Source of the DNA: an uncultured Bacteroidales bacterium
GTDB taxonomy: Bacteria; Bacteroidota; Bacteroidia; Bacteroidales; WCHB1-69
Assembly (NCBI GenBank): GCA_900315245.1
Contig: OMYJ01000005.1
Coordinates: 124,001-188,000 of the forward strand
Direction of reading: 5' to 3'
DNA length: 64,000 nucleotides
The position numbers were made by a program, and so were the translations under genes. The notes below the pieces were generated by a model that saw only the letters and a list, made by a program, of their open reading frames with translations, had not been told where the DNA came from and did not search any database. Every line of letters begins with the position of its first letter. Positions within the stretch are counted from its first letter, which is position 1. This document shows, in pieces, positions 1 to 9,869 of the stretch.

Positions 1-1
1 C

Positions 2-2518
2 GTTGTGGATTATAATACTGCGGAGATCTCGTTCACCCCTAAAATGCTTGTCTCCGTTGAGAAACGTGTCATTGTGGAATTTGAGTACACGAATCGGCAT
101 TATTCAAGGTACAACCTTTTCACACATAATGAGTTGGAGATAAAGGGGAAGTGCCCTCTAAAGTTATACGTCAATTTTTTTCATGAGCAAGATTTGAAAA
201 ACCAGTCGATTCAGCCTGAATTGACGAATGAGAATAAACGCTTTCTTGCGGCGTTGGGTGATGCCGGCTCAACTGCTTATTTCCCTGATGTGGATACAGC
301 TGTCTTTTCACCGGATAGGCTTTTATATGAAAAAATTGATACAATATACAACAATAAAATATATACTATATATAAATTTTCCTCTAATTCCGACAACACA
401 TTATACAGTCCGTCGTTTACCTATATGGGCTCTCACAAGGGTAATTACAAATTGGCAAGCAGCACGGCCAATGGACGTGTCTTTGAGTGGGTTGCACCGG
501 AAGACGAAACCCCACAAGGAGAATATGAGCCGGTATTGTTGCTTACAGCTCCCACGTCACAGCAGATGGCCACTCTTGGCTTGGATTTCTCAGCCAGGAA
601 GAACACAAGAATCCAAACGGAGTTTGCGCTGTCCCATTTTGATAAAAACACTTTTTCAAAGAAAGACAGGGATGATGATGTCGGTTTCTCATATCAGCTG
701 AATGTCAACGATGTGGAATCCTTTGACTCCAGGCAGGATTCATTACCGTGGCTTCTGACGAGCCAAGTCCGGATGCAGTTTGTGCATAAGAATTTCACGC
801 CGTTTGAGTCGTTCAGGGATGTGGAGTTTGCCCGACAGTATAACCTCGCATCGGATTATTCCACGAACAATTCAGATTGGTTGATAGATGCGGGAATCAG
901 TTTGACGAAACGGGACAGACACCAGTTGCTCTATCATGCAAATTTTTTCGACAGAGTTGACGATGTCTTCGCCCTGCGGAATGAGTTGGCCACCTCAAAT
1001 CGCTGGAAGAATTGGCAACTGAAGACGAGGACGAGTTTTTTGACCACGCGCGACTCGATTCAAAAAAGTCGTTATTTAGTGTCGTCCCTCAAGATCTCAA
1101 AAAACTGGAAAAAGATTTCGGTAGGAGTTGATAATTTGCTGGAATATAATGTGTTTAGAGATTCTGGGCAACATACACTACGACCGAACAGTTATGCGTT
1201 CAATGAAATGAATGCCACAATTAGAAATGCTGACAATGCACAGCATCAGTTCTTGCTTGCGTATAAAAACCGTGTTGAATTCGTGCCCGACACGCAGCAC
1301 TTGCATAACCATCTGATGATTCATGAAGCGAAAGCACAGTATCGTTTCGCCCAAATTCGCAACCAGAGTTTCACCTTGAATGCCACATATCGCCACCAAT
1401 CATTGATGGATTCCGAACATAAGGCCGAACATTATTTCGTCGGTGATGTCAGATATACAGGGCGTTTCCTCAAAAATGTGCTAACACTCAACACGTATTA
1501 TGAAACGGGAAGTGGAATGGAACTGAAAAAGACATTCACGTATATTAAGGTGGCGGCAGGTCAAGGGACGCATGTCTGGAAAGATTATAATGGCAACGGT
1601 ATTGAGGAACTTGACGAGTTTGAAATTGCTTTGTTTCAGGATGAGGCCGAGTACATCAAGGTTTGGATAGCCGGAACGGAGTATGTCAATGTGTATGAGA
1701 GCCAGTGGACTCAGAATCTTATGTTGCGCCCGGCGGCTGTTTGGGGTAATAAAAAGGGGTTCCGCAAATTCGTTTCGCGATTCCAGGATGTGCTGACTTT
1801 ATCCACGTCTCTTAAACACAAGTCCATGATGTTCAATCCGTTTCCTCGTGCCGTGGAGGATTCGAATCTGGTTTCCGACCGTATGAATTTTACCAACACC
1901 CTCTCTTTTACCAACAGCAATTCTAAGTTCGCTTTTGATCTCATCCTCCAAAAGACAGAAAACACCCAGTTCCTGTACTATGGCTTGGAGAGTGTCCATG
2001 TTGATGGTCAGGAAGTTGTGCTAAAAAGTACCCCCGTTGAGCTGTTGTACCTGCAAACTGCATTCCAACATAGAAAAACCCGGAACAGTTCAAGTTGTTT
2101 CACGTCCCGACAGTATTTGGTAGATGCTTATTCCGCAGACGCCCTTGTTCAGCTGCAGTACAGGAACCGGTTGACGGGTTCCTTGTCAGGACAATATGTT
2201 TATAAACGAAATCTTCAGGGCGAGGAACATGTCCGTCGGTATCGTGTTGAGACATCGTGGATGTATCGTTGGTTGAATAAAGGAACTTTTTCACTGTCAG
2301 CGGAATATGTGTTTTTGAAAGGAGAAGTGGGGGAGGGATCCGCAGTGTCATATTTTATGCTTGATGGTCTGACCTTGGGTGGGAACCTGCTGTGGACTGT
2401 AAATTGCCAAGTGTCTGTCACACAATTTCTCCAACTGATGTTACAGTATCAAGGACGAGCCATGCGCGGGCATGCGGTGATACATACGGGTTCTGTGACT
2501 GTAAATGCGTTTTTTTAG
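2..2518 (+). CDS. Large outer-membrane barrel-like protein, 5' end outside window
   Basis: The reading frame is open from base 2 to a TAG at 2516-2518, so the N-terminus and any signal peptide lie outside the window; about 838 codons are visible. The product is rich in alternating aromatic/polar segments typical of outer-membrane beta-strands and ends in Phe-Phe, a usual C-terminal end for barrel proteins. Around residues 520-540 there is an Asp-rich DYNGNGIEELDEFE segment resembling a calcium-binding loop. I recognise the general type as a Bacteroidota-specific hypothetical protein but know no function. Its position just upstream of porP suggests, as inference only, an envelope role linked to type IX secretion. 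Confidence 0.75.
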   Translation, partial: VVDYNTAEISFTPKMLVSVEKRVIVEFEYTNRHYSRYNLFTHNELEIKGKCPLKLYVNFFHEQDLKNQSIQPELTNENKRFLAALGDAGSTAYFPDVDTAVFSPDRLLYEKIDTIYNNKIYTIYKFSSNSDNTLYSPSFTYMGSHKGNYKLASSTANGRVFEWVAPEDETPQGEYEPVLLLTAPTSQQMATLGLDFSARKNTRIQTEFALSHFDKNTFSKKDRDDDVGFSYQLNVNDVESFDSRQDSLPWLLTSQVRMQFVHKNFTPFESFRDVEFARQYNLASDYSTNNSDWLIDAGISLTKRDRHQLLYHANFFDRVDDVFALRNELATSNRWKNWQLKTRTSFLTTRDSIQKSRYLVSSLKISKNWKKISVGVDNLLEYNVFRDSGQHTLRPNSYAFNEMNATIRNADNAQHQFLLAYKNRVEFVPDTQHLHNHLMIHEAKAQYRFAQIRNQSFTLNATYRHQSLMDSEHKAEHYFVGDVRYTGRFLKNVLTLNTYYETGSGMELKKTFTYIKVAAGQGTHVWKDYNGNGIEELDEFEIALFQDEAEYIKVWIAGTEYVNVYESQWTQNLMLRPAAVWGNKKGFRKFVSRFQDVLTLSTSLKHKSMMFNPFPRAVEDSNLVSDRMNFTNTLSFTNSNSKFAFDLILQKTENTQFLYYGLESVHVDGQEVVLKSTPVELLYLQTAFQHRKTRNSSSCFTSRQYLVDAYSADALVQLQYRNRLTGSLSGQYVYKRNLQGEEHVRRYRVETSWMYRWLNKGTFSLSAEYVFLKGEVGEGSAVSYFMLDGLTLGGNLLWTVNCQVSVTQFLQLMLQYQGRAMRGHAVIHTGSVTVNAFF

Positions 2519-2649
2519 CTAAATGTTTGATTCTTAAAAAAGTACATGCGAAATATGATATAAATAACTGATAAACAATTGATTGTATTAGATTTTGGCA
2601 TTTATTTCTGGAAATTTGAAAAATTGGGGAATCAAATCAAAAAATATGT

Positions 2650-2657
2650 TATTTTTG
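2650..2657 (+). promoter_or_regulatory. Bacteroidota -7 box before porP
   Basis: TATTTTTG fits TAnnTTTG; a weak ATTG -33 candidate lies at 2623-2626. This would drive the porPKLMN operon with a leader of about 145 bases. Confidence 0.5.
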
Positions 2658-2808
2658 TCACTTCAAAAAATTAGGCTAAAAGTGTATTGTGTAACTTTTT
2701 GAAGAGAATGTTCGTATATGATTGGAAAATACAAGCTCAAGAAGCAAAAGAAGTTGTTAAATACACTGATAGTCAATTGTTTAGTGTATGAAACAATTTG
2801 AATGTGAT

Positions 2809-3849
2809 ATGAAGAAACGTGTACAAAAAATTGGTCTGTTGGTGCTAATGGCAATGCTTGTCTCAATGACAGGTTTTGCGCAAGATGACGCACAATTTAC
2901 CTTTTTTCCGTGGGTGACATCCTATTATAATGCCGGCGGAATAGGTGAGCAACATAACACGTTGTGTTTTACGGCAGATTATAACAACAAATATCTGGGA
3001 TGGGGTGACGCTTCTTCAATCAACAATGACTCTGTTTTCCGTTCTGCGCCTCAAGACTTCCTTTTCAGCATTGAATCGTATTTGAAGAAATTGCATGGAT
3101 CTTTAGGTGTGACTTTAGTTCACGATAGAATAGGTATTTACAGCAATACAGGAGTGAAATTGGGGTATGCTTACAAGCTTCGTCTTGGCGGTGGTCATCT
3201 GGGCATAGGAGCTCAGATTTCATTGTTCAATCAGGCCATCAAGCCGGATCCTCTTCGTCCTATTCAGGAGGGCGACCCCGTTTTAGACCGTTTGTCTGAA
3301 TCTACGCTGGATTTGGATTTTAATTTCGGTGTGATGTATAAGACGGACCAATGGTATGTGGGTGCAGGTTGGACGCAAATTGCGGCGCTTTTTGACAAGA
3401 ATCAAGTGCTTCGCGTGTCGGGTGAATATGGCCCTAAACGTTCATCACAGTTGTATGTTCATGGCGGATATACATGGGTCCTGCCATTTAACCCCAATTG
3501 GGAGTTGATTCCGCAAGCCTTGATAAAGACCGACTTTAAGACCTTCCAGTGGGAAATCTTGGCCTTGGCGCGTTACAATGGCGTATATTGGGGCGGTTTG
3601 GGCTATCGTTTCCAAGATGCGGTCTCCCTTGCTTTCGGAGCCCGTCCTTTCTACAACTCTTCCAACATCTACCTTAAAGGACTTGACCTCGGTGTCTCCT
3701 ACAGCTTTACCACCAACTCCCTTGCCTTTAAGAGACATCGCAGCTTCGGTGATGTAGAAGTTGTAGTTCGCTATTGCTTTGACATTTACAAGCCTGAGAT
3801 TTTCTCTGGATACGGAAATTCTCGTTATATTTATAAAAACAGATACTAA
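2809..3849 (+). CDS. porP: PorP/SprF family type IX secretion membrane protein
   Basis: A 346-residue beta-rich protein of the PorP/SprF family, an outer-membrane partner of the type IX secretion and gliding machinery. I place the start at the ATG at 2809 because it gives a clean signal peptide (MKKRVQKIGLLVLMAML...GFAQ); an in-frame ATG at 2788 would add seven residues in front of it. The mature part is Gly/Tyr rich with repeated strands such as LGYAYKLRLGGGHLGIGAQ. It is the first gene of a co-directional run with porK, porL, porM and porN, the order seen in Porphyromonas and Flavobacterium. The assignment rests on family recognition plus context. Confidence 0.88.
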   Translation: MKKRVQKIGLLVLMAMLVSMTGFAQDDAQFTFFPWVTSYYNAGGIGEQHNTLCFTADYNNKYLGWGDASSINNDSVFRSAPQDFLFSIESYLKKLHGSLGVTLVHDRIGIYSNTGVKLGYAYKLRLGGGHLGIGAQISLFNQAIKPDPLRPIQEGDPVLDRLSESTLDLDFNFGVMYKTDQWYVGAGWTQIAALFDKNQVLRVSGEYGPKRSSQLYVHGGYTWVLPFNPNWELIPQALIKTDFKTFQWEILALARYNGVYWGGLGYRFQDAVSLAFGARPFYNSSNIYLKGLDLGVSYSFTTNSLAFKRHRSFGDVEVVVRYCFDIYKPEIFSGYGNSRYIYKNRY

Positions 3850-3901
3850 AAACGAACAGTCTCACGTTAATAACAGTAAAGAAATTTAAAATAGCAAAAA
3901 T

Positions 3902-5332
3902 ATGAAACGGGTAATCATTTTACTTGCATTGGCATTTGTGCTGATGGTCTCGTGTAAAAACACAGGCGACGGACAGCTCGTTGGTGTAAAGGATCGTCCT
4001 GATTTCCTCGATCTGGAACCCTACGGGATGGTTTATGTTCCAACCGGCCATTACGTGATGGGCGGCGGAGACCAAGATGTCCCCTTCGCACTCACCCAGC
4101 AGTCCAAGAATGTGACTGTGGCCGCATTTTGGATGGATGAGACCGAAATCACCAATAACGAGTATCGTCAGTTTGTTTATTGGGTACGAGACTCCATCGC
4201 ACACACGCTCCTCGGCGACGCTGAAATCACCGATGAGGAGAAATTTGGCCATTACTTGAAATATGAGAAAGGCGAGAATGAAGGCGAGATTATTGAGCCG
4301 AAACTTATCAATTGGAAAGAGAAAATCCCTTGGGACTCTGACAATGAAGAGGTTCAGTCTGCTTTGTCTCCCCTGTTCAAGAAGGTGAATACCCGGTATT
4401 ATCAATATGGCGCCAACCAAATTAACTCCTCAATGCTCAACTATGAGTATTGGTGGATTGATTACCGTAATTACCGCGATCCCAAAAATCCGGACAATTT
4501 CGGCGCATCATATAAGGAGTTCGACAAGGAGGGGGATGACCTCGGCGGTCTTTATGCCAACCGTCCCAGCAGTATGGGCAATGGATGGCAGCGTTTCATC
4601 AAGCACGAGGTGGTGAACGTCTATCCCGATACGTTGTGCTGGGCACACGATTTCGTCTATTCGTACAACGAACCCATGCTGATGAACTATTTCAACAACC
4701 CGCAATACGACAACTATCCTGTGGTGGGTGTCAGCTGGCGCCAGGCCAAGGCCTTCTCAAGTTGGAGAACACAATTGCGCATGTCATGGTTGGCCGGCAA
4801 GGATTATGCTTTCGAGCAAGAGTTCCGTTTGCCCTTGGAGGCAGAGTGGGAGTGGGCAGCCCGTGGCGGCAACGCTTTGGTCCCCTATCCGTGGGGCGGC
4901 CCCTACACGACGAACAGAAACGGCTGCTTCCTGAGCAACTTCAAGCCGCAACGCGGTAATTATATCGCTGATGACAACTTCTATCCCGGTATCGTGGCAC
5001 ACTACCATCCCAATGACTGGGGCTTGTTCGACATGAGCGGCAATGTGGCTGAATGGTGCGAGGATGCTTTCGATGAAGCTGCCACAAATTTCACCCACGA
5101 CATGAACCCGTCATACGTCTATTATGCCACCAAGGATGACTCTCCTGTGAAGAAGAGAAAAGTGATCCGCGGCGGTTCCTGGAAAGACGTCAGCTATTTC
5201 ACCACCGTGTATGCCCGTACATACGATTTCCAGGACACCTGTAAGTCTTACATAGGCTTCCGCAATGTCCAATCCTACATGGGACGTCAGAGAGGCGATA
5301 ACAACAGCAAGAGCGCGTCACATGTCTATTAA
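3902..5332 (+). CDS. porK: Type IX secretion ring lipoprotein PorK/GldK
   Basis: Outer-membrane lipoprotein that with PorN forms the periplasmic ring of the type IX secretion system. The N-terminus is a lipoprotein signal with lipobox VSCK (Cys18). The rest is a formylglycine-generating-enzyme (sulfatase-modifying factor) fold: it opens with YGMVYVPTGHYVMGGG near residue 40, has PVVGVSWRQAKAFSSWR near 275 and LPLEAEWEWAARGG near 310, and closes with IRGGSWKD...YIGFRNVQ near 420-455. An acidic insertion of roughly 100 residues (about 95-200) interrupts the fold. PorK/GldK proteins keep the fold in a structural role. Length 476 fits the family. Confidence 0.95.
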   Translation: MKRVIILLALAFVLMVSCKNTGDGQLVGVKDRPDFLDLEPYGMVYVPTGHYVMGGGDQDVPFALTQQSKNVTVAAFWMDETEITNNEYRQFVYWVRDSIAHTLLGDAEITDEEKFGHYLKYEKGENEGEIIEPKLINWKEKIPWDSDNEEVQSALSPLFKKVNTRYYQYGANQINSSMLNYEYWWIDYRNYRDPKNPDNFGASYKEFDKEGDDLGGLYANRPSSMGNGWQRFIKHEVVNVYPDTLCWAHDFVYSYNEPMLMNYFNNPQYDNYPVVGVSWRQAKAFSSWRTQLRMSWLAGKDYAFEQEFRLPLEAEWEWAARGGNALVPYPWGGPYTTNRNGCFLSNFKPQRGNYIADDNFYPGIVAHYHPNDWGLFDMSGNVAEWCEDAFDEAATNFTHDMNPSYVYYATKDDSPVKKRKVIRGGSWKDVSYFTTVYARTYDFQDTCKSYIGFRNVQSYMGRQRGDNNSKSASHVY

Positions 5333-5384
5333 TATTCGAATTTATTATTAACAAATAAAATCATTAACTTAAAAAATCAAACAA

Positions 5385-6131
5385 ATGAGTAAGATTGATC
5401 AAATCGTCAGAACGAAAGGTTACAAGAACTTTATGGCAAAGTTGTACGGCTGGGGTGCTTCCGTCGTTATTCTTGGTGCCTTGTTCAAAATTTTGCACTT
5501 GCCGGGCGCAAACATCATGCTTATTTTAGGTATGGGTATTGAGTCTGTCATCTTCTTCTTCTCCGCGTTCGAACCCCTTCACGTGGAGTATAACTGGGCT
5601 CTCGTTTATCCCGAACTGGCTACTGGCTCGGATATTGAGCTCGAAGATGAAACGAAGAAATCACGTCGTGAGAAGAAACAACAGGTCAAGTCTGATTCGA
5701 TGACTCCGACCCAAGCACTCGACAAGATGCTGGAAGAGGCTAAAATCGGCCCCGAATTGATGGAAAGCCTCGCTTCCGGTATGCGCAACTTGAGCGACAA
5801 CGCTCATAAACTTGCAGGTGTGTCTGATGCTGTTGTCTCCACCGACAACTATACCAGCAGCTTGCAGAAAGCTTCCGAATCTGTACGTAATTTGACTCTG
5901 AAATACGACAAGGTGGCTGCCAACCTCGAAACCGATGGCGGTGCTACCGCTGCCTATATCGAAAGCGTGAAGAGAGCTACCACAGCTGTCAACCAACTGG
6001 CAACCGCTTACGATCAGACTGCCAAGTCCATGGAACAGACAAGCAGCTTCAAGGCTGAAATGGACAAATTAACCCAGAACATATCCAAATTAAGTAACGT
6101 TTACGGCAACATGCTCGCCGCAATGAAGTAA
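5385..6131 (+). CDS. porL: Type IX secretion motor protein PorL/GldL
   Basis: Inner-membrane half of the proton-driven GldL-GldM motor that powers type IX secretion and, in gliders, motility. Two membrane helices are visible at about residues 21-37 and 43-62, joined by the short GALFKILHLPGAN turn typical of GldL. Glu53 in the second helix is in the place of the glutamate known to be needed for proton coupling. The cytoplasmic remainder (70-248) is charged and helical, with a KKSRREKKQQ patch. Length 248. It sits 52 bases after porK and 47 before porM. Confidence 0.93.
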   Translation: MSKIDQIVRTKGYKNFMAKLYGWGASVVILGALFKILHLPGANIMLILGMGIESVIFFFSAFEPLHVEYNWALVYPELATGSDIELEDETKKSRREKKQQVKSDSMTPTQALDKMLEEAKIGPELMESLASGMRNLSDNAHKLAGVSDAVVSTDNYTSSLQKASESVRNLTLKYDKVAANLETDGGATAAYIESVKRATTAVNQLATAYDQTAKSMEQTSSFKAEMDKLTQNISKLSNVYGNMLAAMK

Positions 6132-6178
6132 TCTTCATTAGTTCATTAACCTATTAACTAACTAAATTTAATTGAGAT

Positions 6179-7807
6179 ATGGGTGCAACAAATTGTCCGG
6201 AAACCCCGAGACAGAAAATGATACAGATGATGTACCTGGTGTACACCGCCATGCTGGCATTGAATGTTTCCGCAAACATTCTGGATGCCTTCGTGGTTGT
6301 GGATGACACTTTGGTTACCTCCACCAACATCGCAGCTAACCAGAATGCCAATGATTATCAATGGTTTATCGGTCAAAAGACCATCCTGGGTGCGAAAGTT
6401 GACGAAGCATACGGCAAAGCCCAGATTCTGAAAAAAGAATCCAATGCCATGGTGAAATACATTGAGAAGATGCGCAATGACCTGATCTTCACCGTTGACG
6501 GCGATTCTCTGGTGGAAAAGGAAGTTGATGGCAAAAAGGTTAAGACGATAAAATCTGTGGGTGATATTGTCAAGAAAGACAATTTCGACATTCCCACGGA
6601 CTTTATGATTAACAAAGGTAATGCCAAAAAGCTGAAAGCGGAAATCAAGAAATATAAGGCGAATGTCTTGAAACTTGCCAAGAAAGAGGATCAGAAGCGT
6701 TTGGAAGAGGCTATGGGCCTGAACGTTGACGCCTCCTATTTGAGCAATGATAAGGAAAAACAAGACTGGGAAACCCACAACTTTGACCATATCATCGCGG
6801 CAGCTTCCGCTACCTTGTTGAACAAGATGATCGGTGAGGTGAAAAACGCCGAATCCGTGATGCTCAACTACCTCAAGGCTTCCATCAGCGCGGATGACTT
6901 CAAGTTCGACAATGTGTCAGGCCGCTCCATCCCGAAATCCCAGATGGTGTTCTCCGGCGACTCTTACGAGGCTGACATTATCGTGGCTGCATACGATAGC
7001 AAATCCACTCCGGAGGTTTATTACAAAATGGGTGTGGATACGCTTACCGAAGACGGTCTCGGTGGTGCCACCAAGTTGGAGGGCGAGAATGGTCTTGTGA
7101 AACTGAAAATCGGTACTGGTGGTACTGGCGAGCAGAAGTACGCTGGTTTGATCAAGATTATGGATCCCAACGGACAACCCAAATATTATGGCTTCAAGGA
7201 CAAATACACGGTGCTGAGCCCGTCTGCAACCATTGCTGCGGATAAGATGAACGTGCTCTATGCCGGTATCGCCAACCCCGTGTCCGTGTCTGGTCCTGTG
7301 GCTCCCGACAAGTTGAGCGTTTCGTTCCCTGGTTGTAGTGCTTCCTCCCAAGGAGGCGGCAAGTTCAACGTGAGCGTGCCCGCTTCCTTGATCGGCAAGA
7401 CGGTGACTGCCACGGTGGCTGCAAAAGTCGGTGAATCCACCAAGACCATGGGTTCCACCACGTTCCGTGTGAAACGTGTCCCGGATCCCCGTGCCGTATT
7501 GGGTGCCAATATTCGTGGTGGCAAACGCGCCAAAGCCGAGATTTTGGCCAACCCTGTTATCCGTGCCACAATGGGTGATGACTTTGTGTATGACCTGAAA
7601 TGGTCCGTAAACTCCTACCGCGTGATCCTTGTGGTCAAGGGTATGGAAGAACCCGCTATCGTCTGTCAGGGCGGTGCACTGAGCGAGAAAGCAAAAGCTG
7701 CTATCCAGAAAGCTTCAGCCAACACGGTCATCTATTTCAGCGACATCAAGGTCTCTTCTGAAGCAGGATCTCGTACCTTGGATGAGTTCTCCGTTCGTGT
7801 AAGATAG
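6179..7807 (+). CDS. porM: Type IX secretion motor protein PorM/GldM
   Basis: Periplasm-spanning partner of PorL. One N-terminal membrane helix (about residues 16-36, within MIQMMYLVYTAMLALNV) anchors a long extracytoplasmic region: a helical N-terminal domain to about residue 220, then beta-rich domains with Gly/Val-rich strands (for example SVSGPVAPDKLSVSFPG). The opening MGATNCPETPRQKMI is the standard GldM start, with no cleavable signal. Length 542 matches the family. It transmits motor rotation to the PorK-PorN ring, a role known from the family rather than visible here. Confidence 0.95.
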   Translation: MGATNCPETPRQKMIQMMYLVYTAMLALNVSANILDAFVVVDDTLVTSTNIAANQNANDYQWFIGQKTILGAKVDEAYGKAQILKKESNAMVKYIEKMRNDLIFTVDGDSLVEKEVDGKKVKTIKSVGDIVKKDNFDIPTDFMINKGNAKKLKAEIKKYKANVLKLAKKEDQKRLEEAMGLNVDASYLSNDKEKQDWETHNFDHIIAAASATLLNKMIGEVKNAESVMLNYLKASISADDFKFDNVSGRSIPKSQMVFSGDSYEADIIVAAYDSKSTPEVYYKMGVDTLTEDGLGGATKLEGENGLVKLKIGTGGTGEQKYAGLIKIMDPNGQPKYYGFKDKYTVLSPSATIAADKMNVLYAGIANPVSVSGPVAPDKLSVSFPGCSASSQGGGKFNVSVPASLIGKTVTATVAAKVGESTKTMGSTTFRVKRVPDPRAVLGANIRGGKRAKAEILANPVIRATMGDDFVYDLKWSVNSYRVILVVKGMEEPAIVCQGGALSEKAKAAIQKASANTVIYFSDIKVSSEAGSRTLDEFSVRVR

Positions 7808-7829
7808 TAATCTAAATTTAAATACAATT

Positions 7830-8771
7830 ATGAAAAAGTTCACATTATTTGCAATGATGCTGCTGGCCGTAAGTTTCGCCTTCGCACAAGAAGATGAAAC
7901 CGAGGGCAGTACCCTGGAACAACCCATCCGCACTCCTGTGGAATTCCCATGGGAACAGATCAATGTCAACGAATCTGCTGATCCGATTGCATATCCGCCT
8001 GTCCGTCAGGCCGACGTGATGTACTATTGGACTGTTTGGCGCACTATTGACTTGCGCGAGAAAGTCAACCACCCGCTCTATTTCCCCACGGAAGTGCGTG
8101 GAACTTGGAGAAGCCTTGGTCAGACTATCTTCGATGCCATTGATATGGCCAACACGGAACGTACGGAAGGTGTTCTGCCGGTTTATTCCGATGAGATGTG
8201 CACGTTCCCGTATTCCCGCGATGAGCTGCAAGGCTTGGTTGCCAATGTGCAGACAATCACCAAAATCGATCTTGAATCAGGTGAGGAAATCGGTGAAGAG
8301 GAACTTGTCACCCAGTTAGAGCCTAAAGATATCATCTCCTATAATGTGAAGGAGGTTTGGTATTTTGACAAGCAATATTCCACCTTCAGAGTTCAGATTC
8401 TTATGCTCCAACCCATCATCGAATATGAGAAGCCCAACAACAATAGCTCTTACTATGATGATGAGAATCAAGATGATGAAGATGTGAAGGCGGTTATGAT
8501 GAAGAGAAAACTCGGTTATATCTATTACAATGAACTCCGTCCTTTCCTGGCTAAACAGGAGGTGTTCAATGTGAAGAATAACGCCTCACGCGTCTCTTTT
8601 GACGATCTGATTACTTGGAAACGTGACTTCTCCAGTCTGATTTACAAGGAGTCAAATGTTTATGATCGTCAAATAGATGATTATATTGCGAACTCGAGAG
8701 ACCAACGTATCGAATCCGAAAGAATCACGGAGAATCTTCGCAAATTCGAAAGCGATCTTTGGGAGTTCTAA
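7830..8771 (+). CDS. porN: Type IX secretion ring protein PorN/GldN
   Basis: Periplasmic protein that binds PorK to form the type IX secretion ring. A signal peptide ending FAFAQ covers residues 1-20. The mature protein carries the family hallmark near residue 60 (RQADVMYYWTVWRTIDLREK) and a YNELRPFLAKQEVFN segment near 230. An acidic loop (YDDENQDDEDVK) lies around 208-219. Length 313. It is the last gene of the operon; the coding end is followed within 26 bases by a strong terminator, so porPKLMN forms one closed unit. Confidence 0.94.
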   Translation: MKKFTLFAMMLLAVSFAFAQEDETEGSTLEQPIRTPVEFPWEQINVNESADPIAYPPVRQADVMYYWTVWRTIDLREKVNHPLYFPTEVRGTWRSLGQTIFDAIDMANTERTEGVLPVYSDEMCTFPYSRDELQGLVANVQTITKIDLESGEEIGEEELVTQLEPKDIISYNVKEVWYFDKQYSTFRVQILMLQPIIEYEKPNNNSSYYDDENQDDEDVKAVMMKRKLGYIYYNELRPFLAKQEVFNVKNNASRVSFDDLITWKRDFSSLIYKESNVYDRQIDDYIANSRDQRIESERITENLRKFESDLWEF

Positions 8772-8796
8772 TCAGAAACGACTTTTTCATAATTTC

Positions 8797-8831
8797 AAAA
8801 AAAAACGGACATATTAATGTCCGTTTTTTTT
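8797..8831 (+). terminator. Rho-independent terminator of the por operon
   Basis: ACGGACAT (8805-8812), loop ATTA, ATGTCCGT (8817-8824), flanked by nine A and eight T, so it can work in both directions. The final T overlaps the next promoter box. Confidence 0.9.
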
Positions 8832-8838
8832 ATTTTTG
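8831..8838 (+). promoter_or_regulatory. -7 box before epimerase-like gene
   Basis: TATTTTTG followed by CAGC, 17 bases before the ATG at 8855. It begins at the last T of the por terminator, giving a very tight gene boundary. Confidence 0.65.
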
Positions 8839-8854
8839 CAGCATTTCAGTGAAT

Positions 8855-9748
8855 ATGATTGTCGTTATAGGAGCAGATGGCTTTTTGGGCGACCGTATGG
8901 TTGTGAAGTTGCGGGAAGCAGACAGATTTCTTTCGTCAGAAAGAAATGACGGGGAGGAAGATGCTTTCGCAAAAGGAACAGACGTCGTCCCGTTCGGGGA
9001 TATTGATGAGTTCTTCAGCTTCCTGCCCTCACGATATCAAGACATAGAGTGGATCGTCTTTTGCGACAAGAGAATTCCTAACGCGGCGGCGTCAGTGTTC
9101 CGTCAGGAGATAGTGCAGAAATTGTGGACGGTGACAGCCCGCTATTCAGTCCCGTTGCTGTATGCCTTTTATCAGCCGACGGAATTGCAAGTGACAGACT
9201 TTAGTCCGGATCGTTTTGTGCTGTGGGCTGGACGGCAGTATCGGAAGCCTCCGTTTTGGTATATCTTCAGAGTCGGGGAGGTTTATGGTCGGCAAGAGGA
9301 TGTCCCAGGGGAAACCACTTCGCGGGTCTATTCATTCTATCGCCAGATCCTGTCCACGGGTGAGATTACTCTTCCCGAACGGGAACGTGCAGAAAACGAA
9401 ACAAGTGACGGTAGGGACTATTTATATGTTCAAGATGCGGTAAGGGTGTTTTATTGGTTTATGCAGCACAGACCCGCCAACGGGGTGTATGATCTTGGAA
9501 GCGGTTTTGGACGGTCGGATTTGGCGCTGGCGAATGCGATTTTCCGCGCTTTGAAACTGCCTCCCCGGGTCAGATATACGCTTGCGCAACCTGAAGCTTC
9601 TGAAAAGGAACCCGAATCTTTTCGGCCCGATTTGCGGGATTTGCGCAAAGCAGGCTATCGGAAACCGTTCTTCTCTGTTGAAAAAGGCGTGAAATCCTTA
9701 CTCAGAAAGCCTCATGGAACAGAAATTCACCCTGTTTTTGAATGTTGA
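8855..9748 (+). CDS. NAD-dependent epimerase/dehydratase-like protein (HldD-like, divergent)
   Basis: A 297-residue extended SDR protein. The start at 8855 is preferred over an in-frame upstream start because the latter would run through a terminator and the promoter. The Rossmann motif GADGFLG (residues 7-13) is intact. RVGEVYGRQEDV, RDYLYVQDAVRV and GVYDLGSGFGRSDLALANAIF match positions in ADP-L-glycero-D-manno-heptose 6-epimerase (HldD/RfaD). I cannot find the usual catalytic YxxxK: the place where it is expected reads FVLWAGRQYRK. So it may be a degenerate or repurposed family member. It stands alone between the por operon and recQ. Confidence 0.65.
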   Translation: MIVVIGADGFLGDRMVVKLREADRFLSSERNDGEEDAFAKGTDVVPFGDIDEFFSFLPSRYQDIEWIVFCDKRIPNAAASVFRQEIVQKLWTVTARYSVPLLYAFYQPTELQVTDFSPDRFVLWAGRQYRKPPFWYIFRVGEVYGRQEDVPGETTSRVYSFYRQILSTGEITLPERERAENETSDGRDYLYVQDAVRVFYWFMQHRPANGVYDLGSGFGRSDLALANAIFRALKLPPRVRYTLAQPEASEKEPESFRPDLRDLRKAGYRKPFFSVEKGVKSLLRKPHGTEIHPVFEC

Positions 9749-9800
9749 AAAAAAATATTATTATTTTTTTTTTCACGTCATAATCATATCAAATATTTTA

Positions 9801-9808
9801 TATCTTTG
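9801..9808 (+). promoter_or_regulatory. -7 box before recQ
   Basis: TATCTTTG, 61 bases before the recQ start, in a very AT-rich spacer. Confidence 0.6.
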
Positions 9809-9869
9809 TACTTAAATTTATTGAAGATAAAAAACATTATTTTTTTGTTGAATTTTATATTATTCGTGC

